Source: Desulfurococcus sp. | GTDB lineage: Archaea; Thermoproteota; Thermoprotei_A; Sulfolobales; Desulfurococcaceae | Length of the DNA stretch: 64,000 nt | NCBI GenBank assembly: GCA_026626905.1 | Contig: JAPNUX010000003.1 | Span: 62,001 to 126,000, forward strand | Direction: 5' to 3' | Part shown: positions 9,333-18,037 of the stretch, one piece after another | Position numbering within the stretch: the first letter of the stretch is position 1 | How the letters are laid out: each line of letters begins with the position of its first letter | Program-made: the position numbers and the translations under genes | The notes under the pieces: generated by a model | The model's database searches: none | Told to the model about the DNA's origin: nothing | Seen by the model: only the letters and a program-made list of their open reading frames with translations

Positions 9333-10664
9333 ATGCTAGAAAAGCTTTCGTCTGCCGGGAAATGGTGGAAGGTGATTGCAGCTAATGTAGTCCTGCTCGT
9401 GCTAGCGGTCTCAGAGTGGAACTACTATGATGTAAGATACTTCGTGAACTACTGGTTTGAAGACTACTTTCTGAAGGGGAGATTCTTCGAGATTTACAGT
9501 GGGCCTCTAAGAGCGAAGGTAGCTTACCCGCCTCTAGCCATATACTTCTTCGTGATCCCATACTACGTTGCCTGGAGCCTGTCACTCAACATCTATCTTA
9601 CTAGGCTTATAGTTAAACTCCCCTTGCTCGCAGCATTTAATGGAGTATACTACATCCTCAATAAGAGGTACGGGGGGAGAGCTGGGGATTTATGGCTGCT
9701 GAATGCTATTGGATATATTGTTGTAGCTGAATACCAGTTTGACCTGATCGCGACACTACTCCTTGCCGTAGGCTTCTTATATGCTGCTGAGAAGAAGTAT
9801 ACTTTATCAGCTGTAGCAATAGCTCTCTCAGCACTAGTGAAGCAGGTGCTGGCCATCCTGGTCCTCTTCCCTATTATATCTCAGTTGAAGGAGGAGGGTT
9901 ATAGGAGTGCTTTCAAATCGCTTAGTATAGTTCTAGCTACAGTTCTACTCATATCAGCACCTTTCATTCTCGTTGACCCCTGGGCTTTCATCGAGAAGAC
10001 AACGTTCTTCCACGCTGTCCGCTACCCGCAGAACTATAGTTTGTGGGCTCTCCCATTATACATGGCGTGGTATGATTTGAATGCTCTACCGCAGTGGATT
10101 ACGTGGGCTTGGATAATACCATTTGTTGCAGCAGTGCTCGCGGTTACAGTAGCCTACTACGTTAATCCTCCTGTAAACGAGGATATGCTACTAGGATACT
10201 TTACAATCCAGCTCCTACTAGTCATCATGCTGAATAAAGTTGGCAATATAAACTACTATACCTGGGTATCCCCCTTCCTTGCAGTCTTTCTTGCCAGGAA
10301 TATCCGTAGGGTTAGCTACCGTGTTCTCGCGCTATACATGCTTACACCAGTGCTCACAGGCGTTATAACCGGGATGCTAGTAGAGTTCCCGGCTACAGTA
10401 ATAGGTGGTGATATACTAATAGTAGAGGATCAAGCCTGGATCTCAGCTGAGCAGCGCGTGATTCTAAGCTATGGTGTAGACTCACTGCTATACAAGCTTG
10501 TAATCTACCTTAGGAGCTCACCTCATATGAGGAGCTTATTCGAGCTTCTGTATGAGGGGAGGAGTGTTACTATGATAATCTCAACACTACTATACAATAT
10601 GTTCCTAGCGTACATGGTGGTGCTTACAGCGAGAAGTATTCGCGAGTCAAGTACCAGGGGTTGA
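9333..10664 (+). CDS. Multi-span membrane glycosyltransferase-like protein (GT-C fold)
   Basis: 443 residues with about ten hydrophobic segments. Between the first two spans there is a DVRYFVNYWFED acidic/aromatic loop followed by AYPPLAIY. This is the usual layout of polyprenyl-phosphate-sugar-dependent mannosyl or glucosyl transferases (DUF2029/PIG-M-like). Donor and acceptor cannot be predicted. It probably acts on the outer face of the membrane in glycolipid or glycoprotein synthesis. It lies 54 bp upstream of dphB on the same strand. Confidence 0.7.
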   Translation: MLEKLSSAGKWWKVIAANVVLLVLAVSEWNYYDVRYFVNYWFEDYFLKGRFFEIYSGPLRAKVAYPPLAIYFFVIPYYVAWSLSLNIYLTRLIVKLPLLAAFNGVYYILNKRYGGRAGDLWLLNAIGYIVVAEYQFDLIATLLLAVGFLYAAEKKYTLSAVAIALSALVKQVLAILVLFPIISQLKEEGYRSAFKSLSIVLATVLLISAPFILVDPWAFIEKTTFFHAVRYPQNYSLWALPLYMAWYDLNALPQWITWAWIIPFVAAVLAVTVAYYVNPPVNEDMLLGYFTIQLLLVIMLNKVGNINYYTWVSPFLAVFLARNIRRVSYRVLALYMLTPVLTGVITGMLVEFPATVIGGDILIVEDQAWISAEQRVILSYGVDSLLYKLVIYLRSSPHMRSLFELLYEGRSVTMIISTLLYNMFLAYMVVLTARSIRESSTRG

Positions 10665-10718
10665 AGTCTTTAATAGAGTCTACTTGGAAACGGATTCACC
10701 GGCACGGGGTTTACTGTA

Positions 10719-11477
10719 ATGCTGGCTTTCGTAGGATTAGGGTACTCCCGTAGGCATCTAACGCAGGAAGCCCTTGAACTATTAGGGATGGCCGACAAGA
10801 TCTACGTTGACACCTATACATCGATCTACGAGGATGGATACGAGTGGATTAAACGAGTGAATCCTTCAGCTGAAGTAGTCTATGCTAGGCGAGCGGATCT
10901 CGAAGGCGAAGGAATCAGTAGAGTAGTGAGCGAAGCGGAGAGAATGAATGTAGCTGTAGCCTGCCCCGGCGACCCTTTTGTTGCAACTACTCATGATGCT
11001 ATTAGAGTTGAAGCCTTGAGGAGAGGGGTTGAAGTAAGGATTGCATCAGGGGTCTCTATTGTAAGCTTAATCTACAGTAGGCTTGGACTTCAATCCTACA
11101 GGTTTGGTAAGATGGTTACACTAGTATACCCCAGGGACTTCAAGCCTTACAGCGTCGTGGAAACCATCTACAGTAACCTAGAGCGGAACCTTCACACTCT
11201 AATACTACTCGACTTGAGAGTAGAAGAGGGGCTAGCTATGACTATACCTGAAGCGATCACTATTCTCGGCGAGCTCGACGAGAAGGGCATGCTAATGGAT
11301 CAAATAGGTGTAGCTATAGCTAGACTAGGATGGAGTACAGAGCTTGTGAGAGCTGGTAGACTACGCTACCTGAGAGAGCAGAGCTATCCTCCCCCACCCC
11401 ACTCGCTGGTTATTACAGCTAAACTACACCCCGTGGAAGCCGAGAACCTTCTGTACACTGCCGGGTTGAAGCTTTAA
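10719..11477 (+). CDS. dphB: Diphthine synthase
   Basis: 252-residue SAM-dependent methyltransferase that converts the modified His of elongation factor 2 towards diphthine. Family features are the N-terminal MLAFVGLGYSRRHLT, the YVDTYTS strand, CPGDPFVATTHD (SAM-binding loop of the tetrapyrrole-methylase fold) and a C-terminal PPPPHSLVI. Length matches archaeal DphB. It follows the glycosyltransferase on the same strand. Confidence 0.95.
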   Translation: MLAFVGLGYSRRHLTQEALELLGMADKIYVDTYTSIYEDGYEWIKRVNPSAEVVYARRADLEGEGISRVVSEAERMNVAVACPGDPFVATTHDAIRVEALRRGVEVRIASGVSIVSLIYSRLGLQSYRFGKMVTLVYPRDFKPYSVVETIYSNLERNLHTLILLDLRVEEGLAMTIPEAITILGELDEKGMLMDQIGVAIARLGWSTELVRAGRLRYLREQSYPPPPHSLVITAKLHPVEAENLLYTAGLKL

Positions 11478-11504
11478 CCGCAGGCTTCAGAAGTAGCTTG
11501 ATGC

Positions 11505-11512
11505 TTTTTAAA
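11505..11512 (+). promoter_or_regulatory. Promoter of the btuFCD-like operon, probably leaderless
   Basis: TTTTTAAA lies 27 bp (centre to ATG) before the ATG at 11536, so transcription should start at or next to that ATG. This favours 11536 over the upstream GTG at 11515. No cobalamin riboswitch is present. Confidence 0.55.
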
Positions 11513-11535
11513 GGGTGAATACAGTAGACTTAACA

Positions 11536-12612
11536 ATGGTGTTGGACGAAATGTCCAAGCAGCTTGCTCGAAGCACTGTAATCTACCTCATAGTACTCGT
11601 AGTGCTAATTGCCACTACAATACCTGTTAACGCATCAATAGTAGTACAGGACTCTCTTGGTAGAACTGTGAGTATTCCAGAAGCACCTAGAAGAATAGTT
11701 TCACTCGCCCCCTCAATAACAGAGATTCTAGCATACCTGAATGCACTGGAATACGTGGTGGGAGCAGACTCCATATCCCTTAGTGATGAATGGCTGAACG
11801 TATCCATGGTACTGAAGTCGAGAAATACTGTTGATGTAGGAGGATACTGGTGGTCTAGTATTAAAGCTGAGAAGATACTCGAGTTAAACCCGGATCTAGT
11901 GCTAGCTGATAGAGGAGCCCATGCCCCGCTCCTAGACTTCTTCAATAGATATAATATCACGGTAGTCTACCTTTCGGGGGGATCCGCTAGAAGCATTAGT
12001 GATGTTTTAAGCGATGTATACACGGTCTCCCAGATAGTGAATAGAAGTAGCCTCTTCAACGAGTTTAACAGAAAGCTCAACGAAGAGATAGAGAAGTACA
12101 GGAGTCTTATAATTGAAGAGTACAGGGGGGTTAGAGTACTCTACGTTGTCAGCTTAACCGGGGGGATATGGGTAGCGGGCTCTGGGACATTCGTAGACGA
12201 TCTTCTTGGAAGGCTTACATTAGTGAACGCTGGCAGCGGTGTGTACGGGTGGGGGATGCTTAGTCTTGAGGATGTCGCCAGGCTGAACCCAGACATAATA
12301 ATAGTAGGCTGGGAGTGGGGTGCTACCTCCATGGAGCCCCAGTTAAAGGAGAGCGGGCTACTAAACCTCGGTAAACCTATCGTAGTATTAAACCAGAGTG
12401 AAACTGACATACTCTCAAGGCCAGGTCCTCTAGTACTCTACGCTCCCAGCGTAATCTACGGGGCTTTAACCCGCTCGAATATCACGTCTACGAAACCTGT
12501 GGTAGCGGGTGAATCCAGCTTCCCCACTGCTACTGTAGTAGTGGTAGCTGCAACCATAGTAGCTTTAATCACGCTGCTAGTACTAGTGAGGTTTAAGGCG
12601 AGGAGGACTTGA
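11536..12612 (+). CDS. btuF: ABC importer substrate-binding protein (BtuF/FecB family)
   Basis: Lipobox-free, membrane-anchored binding protein of a cobalamin, heme or siderophore importer. After a short N-terminal hydrophobic signal (VIYLIVLVVLIAT) comes a type III periplasmic-binding fold: RIVSLAPSITEILAYL, then ELNPDLVLAD and LNPDIIIVGWEW. A C-terminal hydrophobic helix followed by RFKARRT probably anchors it. The start is set by the TATA box 27 bp upstream. It overlaps the permease gene by 4 bp, so the three genes form one operon. The substrate class (corrinoid or iron chelate) is not resolved. Confidence 0.88.
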   Translation: MVLDEMSKQLARSTVIYLIVLVVLIATTIPVNASIVVQDSLGRTVSIPEAPRRIVSLAPSITEILAYLNALEYVVGADSISLSDEWLNVSMVLKSRNTVDVGGYWWSSIKAEKILELNPDLVLADRGAHAPLLDFFNRYNITVVYLSGGSARSISDVLSDVYTVSQIVNRSSLFNEFNRKLNEEIEKYRSLIIEEYRGVRVLYVVSLTGGIWVAGSGTFVDDLLGRLTLVNAGSGVYGWGMLSLEDVARLNPDIIIVGWEWGATSMEPQLKESGLLNLGKPIVVLNQSETDILSRPGPLVLYAPSVIYGALTRSNITSTKPVVAGESSFPTATVVVVAATIVALITLLVLVRFKARRT

Positions 12613-13538
12613 AGTCAACCTCTTTTTTCCTGCTAGCTACGCTTTTAATACTATTAGTTTTACTACTCTACGATCTTAATGGTGTAAGCCCGCTGGTATT
12701 TAACTATAGGCTTAACAGGATTTTATCAGCGTTATTTACTGGTGCTATTATAGCTCTAGCAGGAGTTCTACTTCAATCATCTCTACGCAACCCGCTTGTA
12801 GACCACTATCTACTGGGTGTTGGAAGCGGGGCTCTCACAGCAACGTATCTCTCAGTGATAGCTTTTAATGGATACTTTCTCGGAGTACAGGTGTTCTCGA
12901 TGATGGGGGGTCTTGCAGCCCTGGCTTTAACGATTCTTCTCGCTGAGAAGCTTGCTGGAACATCCTCCTCGTATATTCTAGCAGGTATAGGCGTGAACTC
13001 TCTTCTATCAGGGGCTTCAGTGCTACTATCCTATATCGCTGTGAGAGTATACCCGTACGCTCAGCTTCTGCTTGTTGGCAGCTTTATTACATCTACACCT
13101 GAGAAGCTTCAAGTGCTAGCTGGCACCCTCGTGTTCTCTACTGTATTGTTCACTCTTATAGCTAAACCTCTTAACACTCTCAGTGTTAGCGATGAGTTCG
13201 CGGTTACAGCAGGGTTTAATCCCCGTATAACCCGTCTTACATCAATCATTGTGGCTGGCCTCTCGAGTAGTATTGTCACCTCGATGTACGGGTTGATAGG
13301 CTTCATCGGGCTGGCATCACCCCACATGGCTAGGTACATAACTGGTAGGAGTGATAACAGGGTTGTCGGGCCTGTAGCAATTCTGCTGTCTTCGACTCTA
13401 CTGTACTTAACGGATTTTACTAGCAGGAGGGTTTTCACGGCTGTCTGGGGTGAAGTACCTGCCGGTGCTGTAGCTTCTCTCATCGGGGCCCCCTACTTCA
13501 TCTACCTGCTAGTCTTTAAACGGGGTGCATTAAGATGA
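12609..13538 (+). CDS. btuC: ABC importer permease (FecCD/BtuC family)
   Basis: 309-residue permease with eight to ten spans. Family signatures include GAIIALAGVLLQSSLRNPL near residue 40, the coupling segment YGLIGFIGLASPHMAR and the C-terminal GAPYFIYLL. The start is a TTG overlapping the btuF stop, with GGAGG (12602-12606) just upstream. It joins with the binding protein and ATPase in overlapping order FCD. Confidence 0.92.
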   Translation: MKSTSFFLLATLLILLVLLLYDLNGVSPLVFNYRLNRILSALFTGAIIALAGVLLQSSLRNPLVDHYLLGVGSGALTATYLSVIAFNGYFLGVQVFSMMGGLAALALTILLAEKLAGTSSSYILAGIGVNSLLSGASVLLSYIAVRVYPYAQLLLVGSFITSTPEKLQVLAGTLVFSTVLFTLIAKPLNTLSVSDEFAVTAGFNPRITRLTSIIVAGLSSSIVTSMYGLIGFIGLASPHMARYITGRSDNRVVGPVAILLSSTLLYLTDFTSRRVFTAVWGEVPAGAVASLIGAPYFIYLLVFKRGALR

Positions 13539-14284
13539 TTGAGGGTAGTAGTGTAACAGTAGAGTATGCCCGTGGATTGAAGGGGTTGGAGAAGGCTTCA
13601 TTCAGGATCATGGATAGAGCTGTAACCTGCCTTATAGGCCCTAACGCCTCAGGGAAGTCTACGCTTCTCCGAGCAATAGCAAGAATCACCAGCTACAAGG
13701 GCACAATACTCTTAGATGGCCAGGAGGTTTCAAGAACACCTCTAGCAGTTCTATCAAGGATTCTCTCCTACAGCTCGCCTACACTAGTATCTACCAGCCT
13801 GTCATTAAAGGTTAGAGAAGTCCTTGAGATGGCGCTTTACCCTCTGGGAGCAGTGGATCCCGGGGATGCTATTACAGGGGTCTCCGTGGAGCTCGGCGTA
13901 GCAGGCTTACTCGACAGGTACGTGGATGAGTTGAGTAGCGGTGAGCTTCAAAGAGTAATTCTAGCAGCAGCCTTCATTAAGAATCCACGCTACCTGCTAC
14001 TCGATGAACCTGATGCCCACGTAGACGTAGGCTTTAAGCCTGTGCTATCGAGAATCATCAGGAGGAGAACTAGCTCTTCGACTAGTATTATAGCAACCCA
14101 CGACCCTATCTTTGCATCGCATACATGCGACTATATCCTGCTACTCAGGAAGGGGGCTATAATCTTCAGTGGCCGCCTCGAGGAGCTCTTAGAGAACCCT
14201 AGACTAGTAGAGGAAGCCTATGGTACAGCGTTCACAGTAGCCTCTATGCCTGGTGGAAGAAGGGTGCTAGTACCCTGCTACTAG
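13535..14284 (+). CDS. btuD: ABC importer ATP-binding protein (BtuD/FecE family)
   Basis: 249 residues. Walker A GPNASGKST (35-43), signature LSSGELQRV, Walker B LLLDEPDAHVD and switch ATHDP are all intact, so it should be a functional ATPase. The ATG overlaps the permease stop (ATGA), which indicates translational coupling. Its 3' end overlaps the convergent gene at 14281 by 4 bp. Confidence 0.93.
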   Translation: MIEGSSVTVEYARGLKGLEKASFRIMDRAVTCLIGPNASGKSTLLRAIARITSYKGTILLDGQEVSRTPLAVLSRILSYSSPTLVSTSLSLKVREVLEMALYPLGAVDPGDAITGVSVELGVAGLLDRYVDELSSGELQRVILAAAFIKNPRYLLLDEPDAHVDVGFKPVLSRIIRRRTSSSTSIIATHDPIFASHTCDYILLLRKGAIIFSGRLEELLENPRLVEEAYGTAFTVASMPGGRRVLVPCY

Positions 14285-14856
14285 AGTTCTCTGCACAGGC
14301 TTGCTAGAGCACTAAGTACTATGGATTCAGAGAGTATTGGAGTGTACTTCCTCCACAAGACTATAAGAGAGTTATCTACGAGTATCTCCTCCGGGAGAAT
14401 CTCCAGGTACTTATCCTGTAGCTCCTCGGGGACACGGGGGAAGACAGGCCTCCCGGTGCTTAACCCTATGACTTCGATACAGCCTCTATCTCCAGCCTCC
14501 ACGATAATCCAGTCTCTTAACTCGACAATCCTTGACTCAACAGCCTTGAGGAGGCTTGGGCTGACAGGAGTGAAGACTGTTGCATAGTATTCTCCAGCCT
14601 GTGCAGCGAGTATTTTAACCTCACTAAACCCTTCTGCAACCTCCACGTATAAACCTGGCATCGCCTGCTTCAAGCCAGCTATGTACTCGTATATGCTTCT
14701 AACTCTTCTCTCCGGGATACCTGTTTTCCTCGAAACGTATACTCTCCCATACCCGCTTCTGAAGACTCCTAGCAGGACTGCTAGTAGCTCTCTCAGAGGG
14801 AACCTGGAGCCTGCTGAGAGCTCTCTAGCTAGATCCAGTAGCCTGCAGTCTATCAT
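14281..14856 (-). CDS. Possible HTH regulator, unknown family
   Basis: 191 residues. The N-terminal 60 residues contain a helix-turn-helix-like pattern (LREL LAVLLGVFRSGYGRVYVSRKTG IPERRVRSI), and the remainder is an alpha/beta sensor-like region. It resembles archaeal winged-helix proteins with a ligand domain (DUF4443-like) but that is only a guess from layout. The 4-bp gap to the isochorismatase gene upstream suggests they share an mRNA. Confidence 0.5.
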   Translation of the reverse strand: MIDCRLLDLARELSAGSRFPLRELLAVLLGVFRSGYGRVYVSRKTGIPERRVRSIYEYIAGLKQAMPGLYVEVAEGFSEVKILAAQAGEYYATVFTPVSPSLLKAVESRIVELRDWIIVEAGDRGCIEVIGLSTGRPVFPRVPEELQDKYLEILPEEILVDNSLIVLWRKYTPILSESIVLSALASLCREL

Positions 14857-14860
14857 AGTG

Positions 14861-15415
14861 TTAAACTACTCCACGCTTAATCATGTCGAGTACTTCACTA
14901 GACTTCACTATTCTCGCCCCGAGAATAGACTTCATGTAGTTTAAAGCCCATTCATGATCGCTCTCGCTGAAAGCGCTAACTGCATCTTCAACAATAATCA
15001 GCTTGTACCTATTGTAGAAGGCATCAATAGCCGTATGCATTACGCATATATGAGTGTGTATTCCGGTCAGGATCACAGTGTCAACGCCGAGGTCTCTCAG
15101 CACGTAGTCTAACCCTGTCTCCCTGAAGCCACTATAAGATCTCTTGTAGAGTACTATGTCGCCGGGCTCAGGCTTAAGCTCATCAATGATACTGGACTCC
15201 GGGTCCCCCTGCATCGCGTGGCGGCCCCATATGGATAACTCGTAGTCGAATGGAAGGTGGCTGTCAGCCAGGTATACGACTGGGATACCCGTGCTTCTAG
15301 CTGCTGATACAAGCTCTCTTATAACTGGCACTATCCTGACAGCGCTAGGGCTCTTAAGACGGCCGTACACGAACTCCTTCAACATGTCGACTACGAGTAA
15401 CGCGGGCTTCAACAC
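14861..15415 (-). CDS. Isochorismatase-family hydrolase, probable nicotinamidase
   Basis: 184 residues. The catalytic triad of the cysteine hydrolases is visible: D10 in VVDMLKEF, K91 in YKRSYSGF and C124 in HICVMHTAID. A DSH motif near 52 and a downstream His suit the zinc site of nicotinamidases, so conversion of nicotinamide to nicotinate for NAD salvage is the best guess. NAD synthase at 27489 would complete the route. Other amidases of the family cannot be excluded. Confidence 0.8.
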   Translation of the reverse strand: MLKPALLVVDMLKEFVYGRLKSPSAVRIVPVIRELVSAARSTGIPVVYLADSHLPFDYELSIWGRHAMQGDPESSIIDELKPEPGDIVLYKRSYSGFRETGLDYVLRDLGVDTVILTGIHTHICVMHTAIDAFYNRYKLIIVEDAVSAFSESDHEWALNYMKSILGARIVKSSEVLDMIKRGVV

Positions 15416-15431
15416 TACCCCCTGTTAAACT

Positions 15432-16217
15432 TTAAATGACTCTACTGGGATTAAAACACAATAAGTGATGAGCGACTTCGGTTCCGAGCACTCCAGCAAT
15501 GAAGAGCCGTGTGAGGTCTGAAGCCTCCCTAGGAAACCTGTTAATTCTAAGCAGGGCTTCTACTAGAGCCTTAACTCCTCGTAAACCCCACTCACGTTTA
15601 AGTACCCGTTGAGCCGTGATTACAGCAGATGCTGCTACAAGTACCACCCCTATAGTAGCGGATAGTAGTGCGAGCTTAATGTAGGGTTTGCTCTCATCGT
15701 GATCTCCCAGCCCGTACCATGCTTCAATATCGACTGGAGTGCTACCTGTGTTTAAGATAAAAGTGGTGTACGGCTCGGTAGAAGTTATAGTTATGAACAC
15801 CCATTCCCTCGGCTTGACGGCTCTGATCTCATAGCTATTACCCGGCTTTCTAACAACTAGTGTTAAATTAACGTGCCCTGAGGCCGGCGTGGTATTAGTA
15901 AGCTTGACTCCAAAGATAGTCCAGTGGCATGAATCATGAATACTAAGTGAGAGGAAGCCGATATTACTGCACGATGAAGGCCCAGCGAAGGCTTCGTAGA
16001 TTAAGTAGCCTCTCCCTGAGATCGACCGGGGATTCCGCTCTACTACTCTCCACTGGAAAGTATAGCTGTAAGCCTCCCCGGGTTCTAGAGTAGCTGTAAC
16101 AGGGCCGATCATCGTGGAGATATCTGTGAATTCCTCGGATACCTGGAGGAAGTAAACGCTGGCAGCAAGCAGTAGAATACCAGTTAGAGAGAGTATAAGA
16201 GCACGCGTGCTACCCAC
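15432..16217 (-). CDS. Surface-exposed membrane protein, unknown
   Basis: 261 residues: an N-terminal hydrophobic signal or anchor (ALILSLTGILLLAASVYFL), a beta-rich extracellular part with several NxT/S sites and a Cys pair (SSCSNIGF...DSCHW), then a second transmembrane helix near 190-210 and a basic cytoplasmic tail. It overlaps the preceding interrupted gene by 34 bp and is likely in the same operon. No family was recognised. Confidence 0.6.
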   Translation of the reverse strand: MGSTRALILSLTGILLLAASVYFLQVSEEFTDISTMIGPVTATLEPGEAYSYTFQWRVVERNPRSISGRGYLIYEAFAGPSSCSNIGFLSLSIHDSCHWTIFGVKLTNTTPASGHVNLTLVVRKPGNSYEIRAVKPREWVFITITSTEPYTTFILNTGSTPVDIEAWYGLGDHDESKPYIKLALLSATIGVVLVAASAVITAQRVLKREWGLRGVKALVEALLRINRFPREASDLTRLFIAGVLGTEVAHHLLCFNPSRVI

Positions 16218-17299
16218 CCTCGAACTCTATATACTATATATGCTGGTGGAAAGGCTGAAGGAATACATGCCACGAGAATCGGGAAGTAGAGGTCTGAGTC
16301 AACTACTCTCCGTGCTTCAAGTATCATTATGAATGGAGGGCCTAGCTTCAACACTATAGCTCCACTAGCTGGGCGAGCTGTTATGTAGCGAGTGCCTTGG
16401 ACTAGGTCGATAGCATCATCGATAACATGTACGTCTACAATTAAAGTAAGGTTGTTCCAGCCTCTTCTTAGGCTCCCTAGAACCTCAGTGTAATCCCCGG
16501 TAAGAGCATTCTTGATGCTTCGAGATCCTTGAATACACTTATCTTCAGTGTAGGCTAGGTCGCCATCCATCGGCCATACTGAAGCCCACAGTGTATCTCC
16601 ATTCTGAAGGTAGATGATGCTAGAGAGAGGGGATTTAAGCACAGGTCTACCGTTGAGGAGTAGCGTGTAGTTATAGTAGTATCCTACTAGTAGCTTGTAA
16701 ACTTGCCCCTCTAACACTACTTCGCCTTTAGCCCACTCGCTACCCTCTACTAGTATTCCCGGTCTAATACTGGGGTAAAGCAACGCGTAGCGGACTCTCT
16801 CCAATCTAGCAATTTTTTCTCCCACTAATTCTTCCTCCTCGCCCCTGTAGGTTAAAAGATAGGGTTGAGGAGGCTCCTCATTCATATAGACTGTGAAGTT
16901 GAATGTAAATCTACCTATATAGAAGACTCTAGCGTGAGCCCTATTGTATTCTACAGCCCAATTTAAGTTCTTTTGAGTAATATTGTATATACGTATTGCC
17001 GGATAGTTGAGGATATCAGTTTTAAACCAAGTGTAGTTATCAGGAACCGGCAGCTTTACTTCCAGGCTCTACTCATTCTCTCCAAAGTATACTTTAACAC
17101 CTCCATAGCTACACGTTAGTCCCTCGCAGTCACCAATTTCACCCTTATACATCATTCTGGCAAGCCACATTGATCCTATAGGATCACCTATAGTAGGCTC
17201 GTAAATAGGGTGAAACAGGTAGAGGATAACATAGCATGTAGTCGCGAGTAAAGTGAAGAATACCAGGTAAGAGATAACTAGTATCTTCAGCCTACCCAA
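16184..17299 (-). pseudogene. Surface protein gene interrupted by one in-frame TAG
   Basis: From a TTG at 17299 the frame encodes a signal-anchor (ILVISYLVFFTLLATTCYVI) and about 75 residues before TAG at 17069-17071. Directly after it the same frame stays open for 295 more codons to 16184, with coherent content (VKLPVPDNYTW, FTFNFTVYMNEEPPQPYLL) and a C-terminal hydrophobic stretch. A single nonsense change therefore separates two halves of one 371-codon gene. An ATG at 16885 could restart translation of the downstream part. It is either a recent pseudogene or a base error. There is no evidence for amber recoding. Confidence 0.7.
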
Positions 17300-17422
17300 G
17301 TTTAATTCCTCACCACGATCTAAGTATAGTCGTATATTTATCCTTTAATCCGGTACCTTTAACAGGTCTAGCGACTCGTCGAAGGTATGTTCTGCTACAC
17401 TACTCTAGAGAGCAGGATACCT

Positions 17423-17740
17423 CTACTCATCACATAATTTAGTCTTCTGTAGCCGGAAAACACCTCTAGCATATATTGCTGTTCCAGCTTTGTAAGTACC
17501 CTGAACTCTCATCAGTGAACTAAATATCCAGGTTTCAGTAGCATTTTTCTGTTGCCTGAGCTCTACCATTAAATGGAGGGTTAAGTAGTAATAGTGGGTG
17601 AAGTTTACATTCACCTGCTACATATCCGTATTCTAGGTGTGAATCGGCCTTGGAACCGGTATTTCTACTGATGTCAGCAGTGTTAATGTTGGTAGCTGAA
17701 TTAAAAGTTTTGAATGAAGTTTACTTTCTTCCATTAGAGT
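17423..17740 (-). pseudogene. Decayed paralogue of the neighbouring surface protein
   Basis: Two broken frames remain. One encodes about 29 residues ending VEIPVPRPIHT before a stop, which resembles VKLPVPDNYTW in the neighbouring interrupted gene; the next (17614-17423) begins VNFTHYYYLTL and resembles its FNFTVY segment. The order matches the neighbour, so this looks like a degraded tandem copy. The rest of the 738-bp gap up to glutamate dehydrogenase holds only that gene's promoter. Confidence 0.4.
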
Positions 17741-17993
17741 GGCCCTAAATACATGTATACCCAGTAGACTCATATAAAGTTCCTCTTATTCCGCTTCTTG
17801 AGAGGTCCTGCTTCACCTTCCTTACCGTTTAGCAATTTCATCTTAGAGTTGCCGGCGTGATAGCACTTGAATAGAAAGTTCGAGATGAGAGTTTATACCT
17901 GAGGGTTACGCGGGATATTATGATGCTTTATTCTAATATCATGGGTATCTATAAGATTGTATGATTTATAGTCGTCTTGGTAATCTAGTAAAG

Positions 17994-18031
17994 TTTTAAA
18001 GGCGTCTAGGATAGTATAGGTTAGCTGGAGA
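17994..18031 (+). promoter_or_regulatory. Glutamate dehydrogenase promoter and RBS
   Basis: TTTTAAA at 17994-18000 predicts a transcript start near 18024, and GGAG at 18027-18030 is a fitting Shine-Dalgarno motif for the ATG at 18038. Confidence 0.55.
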
Positions 18032-18037
18032 TGGTAT

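Noticed and set aside
11478-11535. Cobalamin riboswitch before the BtuFCD-like operon
   Set aside because: The mRNA appears leaderless; no room for an aptamer.
17069-17071. Pyrrolysine decoding of the in-frame TAG
   Set aside because: Pyrrolysine systems are not known in Desulfurococcales and no pyl genes are visible. Nonsense mutation or base error is simpler.
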